From NCBI RefSeq assembly GCF_001422205.1, contig NZ_LMMJ01000010.1:62001-126000 (forward strand): 64,000 nucleotides of DNA, read 5' to 3'. Below are positions 15,448-22,645 of this stretch, in pieces (position 1 is the stretch's first letter; each line of letters begins with the position of its first letter). The notes beneath the pieces were generated by a model, which did no database searches, was not told the DNA's origin, and saw nothing but the letters and a program-made list of their open reading frames with translations. Position numbers and translations under genes: made by a program. The DNA comes from Curtobacterium sp. Leaf261. Its GTDB lineage: Bacteria > Actinomycetota > Actinomycetes > Actinomycetales > Microbacteriaceae.

Positions 15448-16635
15448 ATGCGAGCACTCACATGGCAGGGCACCGAGAAGGTCAGCGTCGAGACGGTCCC
15501 AGACCCGACGATCGAACTCCCGACCGACGCGATCATCCGGATCACGTCCACAGCGATCTGCGGATCGGACCTGCACCTGTACAAGGTGCTCGGCCCGTAC
15601 CTCGACAAGGGTGACATCCTCGGGCACGAACCGATGGGCATCGTCGAGGAGGTCGGCTCGGCCGTCTCACGACTCAAGGTCGGCGACCGCGTCGTCATCC
15701 CGTTCAACATCGCGTGCGGCCACTGCTGGATGTGCATGCGCGGGCTCCAGTCGCAGTGCGAGACCACCCAGGTCACCGAGTACGGTTCCGGGGCCTCGCT
15801 GTTCGGCTTCTCGAAGATGTACGGCCAGGTCCCCGGCGGTCAGGCCGAGTTCCTCCGCGTCCCCCTCGCGGACAACAACCACATCGTCATCCCGCCGGAG
15901 GGTCCTGACGAGCAGTACCTGTTCCTCAGCGACATCATCCCGACCGCGTGGCAGGGCGTCGACTTCGCGAACGTGCCGGACGGCGGCACCCTCGTCGTGC
16001 TCGGGCTCGGACCCGTCGGGCAATTCGCGGCCCGGATCGGCGTGCACCGCGGCTACCGGGTGCTCGCCGTCGAGCCGGAGCCGGTCCGCCGTGCGATGGC
16101 CGAGCGGCACGGCGTCGAGGTGTTCGACATGCAGGACGACATCGCCGACCGGCTCCGTGACCTGACCGACGGTCGCGGACCCGACGGCGTCGTCGACGCG
16201 GTCGGGATGGAGGCGCACGGCAGCCCGGCAGCGTCGGCCGTCCAGACCGTGGCGGGGCTCCTGCCCGACAAACTCGCGCAGAAGGCGTTCGAGACGGTCG
16301 GCGTCGACCGGCTCGCAGCCGTGACCACCGCGATCGACGTCGTCCGTCGTGGCGGCACGATCTCACTGAGTGGCGTGTACGGCGGCGTCGCCGACCCGAT
16401 GCCCCTGAAGACGATGTTCGACAAGCAGATCACGCTCCGTGAGGGGCAGTGCAACGTCCTCCGTTGGGTCGACGAGATCCAGCCGCTGCTCGAGGACTCG
16501 TCGGATCCGCTCGGAGCGCTCGACCTGACGACGCACCGGGTCCGTCTCGAGGAGGCCCCGCACATGTACGAGGTGTTCCAGAAGAAGCAGGACGGCTGCG
16601 TCAAGGTCGTCCTGAGCCCCGGCAGCGCGTCCTGA
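15448..16635 (+). CDS. Zinc-dependent alcohol dehydrogenase (formaldehyde dehydrogenase-like)
   Basis: Medium-chain dehydrogenase, 395 residues. Catalytic zinc: CGSDLH and GHEPMG. Structural zinc lobe: CGHCWMCMRGLQSQC. Rossmann motif: LGLGPVG at about residue 188. The internal extension around GMEAHGSPAA and the length match the subgroup of FdhA/glutathione-independent formaldehyde dehydrogenase-like enzymes found widely in actinobacteria. ATG 15448 starts MRALTWQG, the usual beginning. Its stop TGA shares a base with the ATG of the following epimerase-like gene (TGATG), so they are coupled. Probable role: oxidation of a small aldehyde or alcohol. Confidence 0.92.
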   Translation: MRALTWQGTEKVSVETVPDPTIELPTDAIIRITSTAICGSDLHLYKVLGPYLDKGDILGHEPMGIVEEVGSAVSRLKVGDRVVIPFNIACGHCWMCMRGLQSQCETTQVTEYGSGASLFGFSKMYGQVPGGQAEFLRVPLADNNHIVIPPEGPDEQYLFLSDIIPTAWQGVDFANVPDGGTLVVLGLGPVGQFAARIGVHRGYRVLAVEPEPVRRAMAERHGVEVFDMQDDIADRLRDLTDGRGPDGVVDAVGMEAHGSPAASAVQTVAGLLPDKLAQKAFETVGVDRLAAVTTAIDVVRRGGTISLSGVYGGVADPMPLKTMFDKQITLREGQCNVLRWVDEIQPLLEDSSDPLGALDLTTHRVRLEEAPHMYEVFQKKQDGCVKVVLSPGSAS

Positions 16636-17651
16636 TGCGGATCGCCGTCGTCGGCGCGACGGGGAACGTCGGGACCGCGGTGCTCCGACGCCTGCACGCC
16701 GAGCCGGACGTGCAGGTGGTCGGGATCGCACGGCGCATCCCCGACCGGTCGGTGTTGCCCTACGACGGTGTCGAGTGGCACAGCGTCGACATCGGACTGC
16801 CGGCGGCGGCGGACGCGCTCACGAGGCTGTTCGACGGCGTCGACGCCGTGATCCACCTGGCGTGGGCACTCCAGCCGACCCACGACATCCCGGTGCAGTA
16901 CGCGGTGGACGTCGACGGGACGGAAGCCGTCCTCGACGCGGTCGCGCGGGCAGGGGTGGCGCAGGTCGTCGTCGCGTCGTCGGTCGGTGCGTACCGGGCG
17001 ACGGACAAGCGTCTCCGCGTCGACGAGTCATGGCCGGTCGACGGCATCCCGTCCGCGACATACAGCGTGCACAAGGCCATCAACGAGGCGGCGCTCGACG
17101 TGTTCGCGGCAGCACACGATGACATCGTCGTGACACGGCTCCGCCCGGGACTGATCTTCCAGCGACAGGCCGCGGCCGAGATCCGTGGACTGTTCCTCGG
17201 CCGAGTCGTCCCGATGCGTGCCGTGAACTGGATCAAGTGGGCGGTGCTGCCGCTCCCCGGACCGTTCGTGTTCCAGGCCGTGCACGCCGACGACGTCGCC
17301 GAGGCGTACTGGCTCGTGGTCGCGAAGCGCGCCGCCGGGGCCTTCAACATCGCGGCGTCCCCGGTCCTCACCCCGCCGATCATCGCCGAGGTGCTCGGCA
17401 TGCGGCGCGCGGTCAGGATCCCGCTGGGGCTCCTCCGCGGGATCGTCACGCTGACGTGGCGGCTGCGCCTCCAGCCCACGGATGCCGGGTGGATCGACAT
17501 CGCCGCCGGCGTCCCGATCATGCGCACGGACCGTGCGCGCGAGGAGCTCGGTTGGGAGGCGCGACACACCTCCGTCGACGCGCTCGCCGACCTGGTGGCC
17601 GGGTTCGCCGACGGGGTGTCAGTGCCGGCGTCGGGGCCGCTCCGCGGGTAG
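16635..17651 (+). CDS. NAD-dependent epimerase/dehydratase family protein
   Basis: Extended SDR, 338 residues. The nucleotide motif is GATGNVGTAV (residues 8-17), the catalytic Ser-Thr/Ser region is VASSVGAY, and the YxxxK motif is YSVHK near residue 140. The C-terminal half (VHADDVAEAY) is typical of sugar or sterol-type epimerases. ATG overlaps the dehydrogenase stop by one base. The substrate is unknown; pairing with a formaldehyde-dehydrogenase-like enzyme suggests a small oxidative module. The downstream gap holds GTGTTC palindromes. Confidence 0.9.
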   Translation: MRIAVVGATGNVGTAVLRRLHAEPDVQVVGIARRIPDRSVLPYDGVEWHSVDIGLPAAADALTRLFDGVDAVIHLAWALQPTHDIPVQYAVDVDGTEAVLDAVARAGVAQVVVASSVGAYRATDKRLRVDESWPVDGIPSATYSVHKAINEAALDVFAAAHDDIVVTRLRPGLIFQRQAAAEIRGLFLGRVVPMRAVNWIKWAVLPLPGPFVFQAVHADDVAEAYWLVVAKRAAGAFNIAASPVLTPPIIAEVLGMRRAVRIPLGLLRGIVTLTWRLRLQPTDAGWIDIAAGVPIMRTDRAREELGWEARHTSVDALADLVAGFADGVSVPASGPLRG

Positions 17652-17660
17652 GCCATCGGG

Positions 17661-17840
17661 GTGCGACGTGTTCCGAACACCCGCGTCCGGCGCGAACACG
17701 TGGACGCGGGTGTTCGCGGCGGACGAGGGTGTTCCGAGCGGCGCCGGGGAGCTGGGGGTTCGCGCCGGACGGGGTGTTCGGCGCGGTGGCGGGGTCGGCC
17801 AGCCCTACCGTGGGAGAACACCCCGCGGGCGTTCCGAGTT
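17661..17840. repeat. Cluster of GTGTTC/GAACAC palindromes
   Basis: GTGTTC-C-GAACAC (17668-17680), then CGCGAACAC (17691-17699) facing GTGTTCGCG (17710-17718), and further GTGTTC copies near 17730 and 17775. The same building block occurs at 30516-30597 and 48185-48208. The orientation GTTC-N-GAAC is opposite to a Gram-positive SOS box. Confidence 0.75.
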
Positions 17841-17888
17841 TGCTGGGTGTCAGCGCGTGAGATCCATGCACAGCCCGAGGAGGCCCAC

Positions 17889-19652
17889 ATGAGCAACCCC
17901 GACGACGAGCGACGCCCGGACCACGAGGACGGCATCGACCACGCGAACGGCGCCGACCACGACGGCGGACACCCCGCTGCACCCACGAACGACCCGTTCA
18001 CCGTGCCGGCGGAACACGGGCAGGGCTCGGAGCCCGCGAGTGAGCCGCCGGTCGAGCCGGGTTCCGACGAGTCCGTGCCCGCGGACCGTCCGGCGGTGGA
18101 CTTCGGCGGCTCGGACGAGCGTGCCGACGAGGGCGCGGACCGTCCCGCGGTGGACTTCGGCGGCTCGGACCAGCGCTCGGACGAGGGTGCGGACCGTCCT
18201 GCGGTGGACTTCGGCGGCTCGGACGAGCGTGCTGATCGCGACGACGACGGCCAGCCGGACGAGCTCCGCGACGTCGAGCACGACCCGGACTTCGCGAACA
18301 ACGAGCAGCGGGCCGGCGACGACTCCCTCGGGGCCCCCGGCACCCCGCCGGCCACCATCGACATCGACCACCCGGACGCGAGCGACACCCGCCCGAACCC
18401 GATGGTCGACGCGCCGGCCGTGCAGGATGCGGGGCAGCAGGACGACGACCAGCCGACCTTCGGCCTGCCCACGGGGACGGACGCGCCCCACTCGGCGGAG
18501 GCGCGGCACGACGACCAGAGCACCACGGTCCTCCCGGCCGTCGGAGACGACGCGACCGACGAGCACGACGCGACCGACCAGCACGACGCGACCGACCGGT
18601 ACGACGCGACCGACCAGCACGACGCGACCGACCAGCATGACGCGACCGACCGGCACGACGCGACCGACCAGTACGACGCGTCCAGCCGCGCCGACGAGAC
18701 CGACGTGATCGACGACCGGACCGACGCGCCCACCGCGGCGTACGACCGGCTGCCGGCAGCCGCCGCAGCCGCTCCGCCCCTCGTCGAGCCCGCGAAGCCC
18801 GTCGAGCCGGAGCGGACGACGCCGATCGGTGCCTACGTCCCCATCTCCGACACGGTCGCGGGCCCGACCTCTCCGGCCGAATCGTCGGTCGACGACGCCG
18901 ACCGAGCCTCCGACGCCGCCCGAGCCTCCGACGCCGACCGGGCTTCCGAGGCCGAGACGACCCGGTTCCCCGCCGCAGCACCCCTGCCCCCGATCAGTCA
19001 GGACGACCGTCGCCCCGAGCCGGTCAGTGACCAGGAGCCGGCCCGCGGCCGGTTCCCGGAGCCGACCCCCGCAGCGGTGCCCGCGCAGATCACCCACGAG
19101 GAGGTCCTCGATCGCCAGCGGGAGGCCTACGCGGGCTTCAAATGGGGCTCCGGGTTCTACGGGGCCATCGCGATGACCGGGGTCTTCGTCATCCTGTCGG
19201 CGCTCGTCGGGTTCGGAGTCGGGCTGTTCGGCCTCGGCAGCGTGCAGTCGATCTCGAGCGGGAGCATGGGCGTCGAGTCGATCGTCCTGGTCGTGGTCAT
19301 CGCCGTGATCCTGTTCGTCTCCGCGATGTGCGGCGGGTACGTGGCCGGTCGCATGGCACGGTTCGCCGGCGTCAAGCAGGGTCTCGCGACGTGGTTCTGG
19401 GGGCTGTTCTTCCTCATCGTCGTCGGTCTGCTCGGGTGGGCGTACGGCTCGAAGACCCCCCTCGCCATGGGTGGCGGCACCACCCCGGCCATGGACACCG
19501 TGTTCCAGGGCGACAACGGCGTGCTCATCGGCATCGGCGCGATCGTCGTCGTCCTCGCGCTGACGCTCCTCGGCGCGATCGCCGGCGGCGCACTCGGCAT
19601 GCCGTACCACCGCCGGGTCGACCGTGCGGGCTTCGAGACCCGCACGGACTGA
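17889..19652 (+). CDS. Acidic repeat protein with C-terminal membrane domain
   Basis: A 587-residue protein of unknown function. Residues 1-400 are disordered, highly acidic and repetitive: three 18-residue copies of ADRPAVDFGGSDERADEG (DNA 18081-18242), then seven copies of the hexapeptide DATDQH or close variants (18549-18674), then Ala/Pro/Ser-rich sequence. From about residue 415 (YAGFKWGSGFYGAIAMTG) there are four membrane spans near 425-450, 465-485, 500-520 and 550-575, ending in a short basic tail. GAGGAGG before ATG supports the start. The long cytoplasmic acidic arm suggests an interaction or buffering role, but that is inference. A strong terminator follows. Confidence 0.85.
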   Translation: MSNPDDERRPDHEDGIDHANGADHDGGHPAAPTNDPFTVPAEHGQGSEPASEPPVEPGSDESVPADRPAVDFGGSDERADEGADRPAVDFGGSDQRSDEGADRPAVDFGGSDERADRDDDGQPDELRDVEHDPDFANNEQRAGDDSLGAPGTPPATIDIDHPDASDTRPNPMVDAPAVQDAGQQDDDQPTFGLPTGTDAPHSAEARHDDQSTTVLPAVGDDATDEHDATDQHDATDRYDATDQHDATDQHDATDRHDATDQYDASSRADETDVIDDRTDAPTAAYDRLPAAAAAAPPLVEPAKPVEPERTTPIGAYVPISDTVAGPTSPAESSVDDADRASDAARASDADRASEAETTRFPAAAPLPPISQDDRRPEPVSDQEPARGRFPEPTPAAVPAQITHEEVLDRQREAYAGFKWGSGFYGAIAMTGVFVILSALVGFGVGLFGLGSVQSISSGSMGVESIVLVVVIAVILFVSAMCGGYVAGRMARFAGVKQGLATWFWGLFFLIVVGLLGWAYGSKTPLAMGGGTTPAMDTVFQGDNGVLIGIGAIVVVLALTLLGAIAGGALGMPYHRRVDRAGFETRTD

Positions 19653-19675
19653 CACCCGGACGGCCCACAGACGCC

Positions 19676-19707
19676 GAACGCCCCCGCCGGATCCGGCAGG
19701 GGCGTTC
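19676..19707 (+). terminator. Rho-independent-type hairpin
   Basis: GAACGCCCC pairs with GGGGCGTTC, and the loop itself holds a CCGGATCCGG palindrome. It starts 24 bases after the stop of the acidic repeat protein. No clear T tract, as is common at high GC. Confidence 0.7.
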
Positions 19708-19761
19708 GTGCTGTGCGGGGCGTGCGCGGTGTCCGCACACGGGGCTGCTCGGCATCCGCGC

Positions 19762-19890
19762 GTGCGGACGACAGCTGCTCGGTCGTCCGCACGAGCAACC
19801 GTCGTCGGCATGCCCACACGCGCCGGCACCCACACGCACCGGCACCAGCACACGCACCGGCACCGGCACCGGCCGGCACTCGCGCACGCC
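19762..19890. repeat. Inverted repeat followed by CACCGGCA tandem repeats
   Basis: GTGCGGACGAC (19762-19772) pairs with GTCGTCCGCAC (19782-19792). From about 19820 a degenerate CACGCACCGGCACC repeat runs to the promoter of the pentapeptide-repeat gene. No gene was recognised here. Confidence 0.65.
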
Positions 19891-19919
19891 GAGGCACGCA
19901 CCCCTGCCACGATGGACCC

Positions 19920-20573
19920 ATGCGCGCGACTCAGGCCCCTCGACACAACCGGATCACGCTCCCCGGGCTCGAGCCGGGCGGCGCGGACGACCTGCTCCCC
20001 GGCGACGCGCTCGAGGGTCGGATGGTCGGCGACCTCGACATCGCAGGGCGCGACCTGACCGAGCTCGACGTGGAGGACTGCACCTTCGGGACCCTCGCCG
20101 CGTCCGACGCCGACCTCCGCGGGCTCCGCATCCGCGACTCCACGATCGAGGTCCTCGACGCCCCGGTCCTCCGCGCACCCCGCTCGACCTGGCGCGGCGT
20201 CCGGATCGCCTCGGGTCGGATCGGCTCCGCCGAGCTCTACGACTCCGTGCTCGACGACGTCCGGATCGTCGGCGCGAAGCTCGGCTTCGTGAACCTCCGC
20301 TCGACCACGATGCACGACGTCACGTTCGAGGACTGCGTGATCGACGAGCTCGACCTCGGCTCCGCCCAGCTCGAGCGGGTCGCGTTCCCCGGGTGCACGA
20401 TCCGCGAGCTCGGTGCCGGCGGTGCGAGGCTCCGCGACGTCGACCTGCGCAGCGCGTCGCTCGACGGGGTGACCGACGCCGCGCAACTCCGGGGCGCTGT
20501 GCTGAGCGGCGACCAGGTGGTGTTCATGGCGGCGGCGTTCGCACGAGCGGCGGGCGTGATCGTCGAGGACTGA
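19920..20573 (+). CDS. Pentapeptide-repeat-like protein
   Basis: A 217-residue soluble protein with a quadrilateral beta-helix pattern: roughly twenty imperfect A(D/N)LxX pentapeptides (LRGLRIRDS, VDLRSASLDG, LDLGSAQLER) from residue 35 to 205. Such folds often interact with proteins or DNA gyrase, but many have no known function. ATG 19920 is preceded by CGATGGACCC, the same 13-base context as the SDR gene at 40686, consistent with a leaderless start. It converges on the thioredoxin-reductase-like gene. Confidence 0.85.
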   Translation: MRATQAPRHNRITLPGLEPGGADDLLPGDALEGRMVGDLDIAGRDLTELDVEDCTFGTLAASDADLRGLRIRDSTIEVLDAPVLRAPRSTWRGVRIASGRIGSAELYDSVLDDVRIVGAKLGFVNLRSTTMHDVTFEDCVIDELDLGSAQLERVAFPGCTIRELGAGGARLRDVDLRSASLDGVTDAAQLRGAVLSGDQVVFMAAAFARAAGVIVED

Positions 20574-20682
20574 CGACCGGGTACGGGGCAGCACGTCCCC
20601 TGAACTGGGTCCGACGGCGGGGGCAGTTCATCCTCTCGGACCATTGCTCCGACGACCGTCGCGTGAAACCGTGGCAGAGCGC

Positions 20683-20715
20683 GGTTGGACGTCGAGCATG
20701 GGGGGACGTCCAACC
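20683..20715. terminator. Bidirectional hairpin between convergent genes
   Basis: GGTTGGACGTC (20683-20693) pairs perfectly with GACGTCCAACC (20705-20715) around an 11-base loop. A second, longer-range TGAACTG/CAGTTCA pair lies at 20601-20640. Position between two gene 3' ends fits termination. Confidence 0.65.
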
Positions 20716-20760
20716 ACGCGAATCCTCCGGGCCGACAAGCCGAGCGAGCAGCCCACCGCG

Positions 20761-20830
20761 CCCGTCAGCCCGCGCCCGTCAGCCCGCGCCCGTCAGCCCG
20801 CGCCGGTCAGCCCGCGTCCCTCAGCCCGCG
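20761..20830. repeat. Stop-codon-anchored 14-base tandem array
   Basis: Five copies of CCCGTCAGCCCGCG or near variants. The last copy contains TCA at 20821-20823, the complement of the flavoprotein's TGA stop, so every unit repeats CGCGGGCTGA, the gene's final codons. Confidence 0.9.
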
Positions 20831-21822
20831 AGCGTCCCGGCGAGCGCCGTCTCGACGTCGGCCAGCACGAGGTCGCCGTTCACCGCCGCGCCCACCCAGG
20901 CCCCGGCAGCACTCGCGGCGACGACGATCGTCGCCGCGTTCGTGACGTTCCCGGCGGCGTACACCCCCGGCACCGTCGTCGCCCCGGTCGGCCCGACGGC
21001 GAGCACGCTCCCGAATCGCATGCCGTTCACCACCTGGTCCTCGGCGTGCAGCCCGAGCCCCGCCAGGAAGTCCACCTGAGCCTCGACCGAGCTCGTCGCC
21101 GCGAGTGCCTCGACCGCCACGACCGAACCGTCCCCGAGCTGCACCCCGGCGAGCCGCCGCTCCGGACCCGATCCGCAGCCGATCACCGACACCACCGGCC
21201 CGTCGATCACCTGGATGCCACGAGCGCGCATCCGGACCCGGGCCTCCTCGTCCACGAGCGCGGGGTCCGTCACGAACACCGTCACGTCCTCGCTGAGCTG
21301 CCGGAACATGTGCACCTGATGGACCTGCATCGCCGAGGTGAGGAGCACCCCGATGGCGCGGTCCCGGACCTCCCACCCGTGGCAGTACGGGCAGTGCACG
21401 ACCCCGGTGCCCCAGAACTCGGCGAGTCCCGGCACGTCGGGCAGGACGTCGACGGCGCCGCTCGCCACGACGAGACGGCGGGCCACGACGGAGCGTCCGT
21501 CCTCGAGGTCGACCCGGAACGCGATGCCGTCGTGCGTTCCGGCAGTCGCAGGGTCGACGAGCCACGCAGCCACGACCCTTCCGTCCGTGGTGAGCCCGCC
21601 GTACTGCCGGACCTCCGCCCGCCCGATCTCGGCGAGCTCCGCCGGACTCGTGCCCTCCTGCCCCAGGTAGTTGTGCACGCCCGCAGCACGCGCGTTCCGC
21701 GGTTCGCCCGCATCCACGACGAGCACGGACCGCCGCGAGCGTCCGAGGGTGAGTGCTGCACTCAGGCCGGCGGCGCTGCCGCCGACGACGACCACGTCGT
21801 ACTGATCTGCGATTGCTGTCAT
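20821..21822 (-). CDS. Thioredoxin-reductase-like FAD oxidoreductase
   Basis: A 333-residue flavoprotein of the class II pyridine nucleotide-disulfide group. FAD motif VVVGGSAAGLSAAL lies at residues 11-24. The redox centre is HCPYCHGW near residue 145 (thioredoxin reductases usually have CATC here). A second FAD motif, VPGVYAAGNVTN, is near 285. The CPYC-type subgroup is often encoded beside an XRE/cupin regulator, as here. Substrate unknown; it may reduce a small disulfide or act as a holomycin/gliotoxin-type oxidase relative. Divergent from the regulator across a 68-base spacer. Confidence 0.9.
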   Translation of the reverse strand: MTAIADQYDVVVVGGSAAGLSAALTLGRSRRSVLVVDAGEPRNARAAGVHNYLGQEGTSPAELAEIGRAEVRQYGGLTTDGRVVAAWLVDPATAGTHDGIAFRVDLEDGRSVVARRLVVASGAVDVLPDVPGLAEFWGTGVVHCPYCHGWEVRDRAIGVLLTSAMQVHQVHMFRQLSEDVTVFVTDPALVDEEARVRMRARGIQVIDGPVVSVIGCGSGPERRLAGVQLGDGSVVAVEALAATSSVEAQVDFLAGLGLHAEDQVVNGMRFGSVLAVGPTGATTVPGVYAAGNVTNAATIVVAASAAGAWVGAAVNGDLVLADVETALAGTLAG

Positions 21823-21855
21823 GCCGACGAGTGTCGACCAGCCCGGGCCAGATCA

Positions 21856-21880
21856 GCAACGTTCGTTGCCGGAGTGGCAA
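21856..21880. promoter_or_regulatory. Operator candidate in the flavoprotein/XRE-cupin divergon
   Basis: Perfect inverted repeat GCAACG-TT-CGTTGC (21856-21869) followed by an overlapping TTGCC-N5-GGCAA (21866-21880). It lies between divergent starts, next to a CAAGAT -10-like hexamer for the regulator. Confidence 0.7.
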
Positions 21881-21890
21881 GATCAGGAGC

Positions 21891-22508
21891 ATGGTCGAAC
21901 CAGACAGCCGGGAGGCCCGCACCGGCCCCGTCACGACGGATTCCGTCATCGACGCGGTCGGCCCACGCCTCCGTGCCCAGCGCACCCGCCGGAACCAGAC
22001 GCTCGCGCAGCTCGCCGCGGAGACCGGCATCTCGGTGAGCACCCTGTCGCGCCTGGAGTCCGGGCAGCGGAAACCGACGCTCGAACTCCTGCTGCCCCTC
22101 GCGCGCGCGCACCGTGTCCCGCTCGACGACCTCGTCGGAGCGCCCGAGACGGGTGACCCGCTCGTGCACCTGAAGCCGGAGCGGCACCACGGGATGACGG
22201 TCGTGCCACTGACCCGGCGCGCGGGCGGCATCCGCTCGTTCAAGCAGCTGATCCCGCCGCACTGGCCCGGTGGTGCCCCGACGCCGAACACCCACGAGGG
22301 ATGGGAGTGGATGTACGTGCTGTCCGGGCGCCTGCGTCTCGTGCTCGGCGACCACGACCTCGTGCTCGGGCCGGGAGAGGTCGCGGAGTTCGACACGCAC
22401 ACACCGCACTGGTTCGCGAACGAGTCGGACGAGGCGGCGGAGGTGCTGTGTCTCTACGGGCCGCAGGGGGAGCGGGCGCACGTGCGGGCGCGTCCGACGA
22501 CGAAGTAG
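21891..22508 (+). CDS. XRE-family regulator with cupin domain
   Basis: A 205-residue regulator: N-terminal helix-turn-helix (LAQLAAETGISVSTLSRLESG, residues 43-63) and a C-terminal cupin barrel (about residues 105-195) with THEGWEWMYVLSG and the HTPHWF metal-binding strand. Members of this architecture sense small metabolites and usually control the adjacent gene, here the divergent flavoprotein. ATG 21891 follows a -10-like CAAGAT by 7 bases; the AGGAG just before it is too close for a normal ribosome site. Confidence 0.92.
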   Translation: MVEPDSREARTGPVTTDSVIDAVGPRLRAQRTRRNQTLAQLAAETGISVSTLSRLESGQRKPTLELLLPLARAHRVPLDDLVGAPETGDPLVHLKPERHHGMTVVPLTRRAGGIRSFKQLIPPHWPGGAPTPNTHEGWEWMYVLSGRLRLVLGDHDLVLGPGEVAEFDTHTPHWFANESDEAAEVLCLYGPQGERAHVRARPTTK

Positions 22509-22529
22509 TTCACTCTCGTCAACCATGTA

Positions 22530-22573
22530 GTTGACATTCATCAACCAGCGGCGCATAGTTGACATAGATCAAC
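22530..22573 (+). promoter_or_regulatory. Promoter with two MarR-type operators
   Basis: Two palindromes GTTGA-N6-TCAAC at 22530-22545 and 22558-22573, 28 bases apart; a third degraded copy is at 22507-22523. A consensus -35 TTGACA (22531-22536) lies inside the first, and CATAGT (22554-22559), 17 bases on, overlaps the second, so repressor binding would cover both promoter elements. Confidence 0.85.
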
Positions 22574-22645
22574 CAAACGATGCAGCGTGGCATCGCGCAA
22601 CCCCCGTAGAGAGGTCCGCCGAGTGCGGACCGGATTGGCAACTCG

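Noticed and set aside
17661..17840. SOS (LexA) boxes in the GTGTTC clusters
   Set aside because: Gram-positive SOS boxes read CGAAC-N4-GTTCG; here the close pairs are GTTC-N-GAAC, the opposite orientation, in gene-end gaps rather than promoters.
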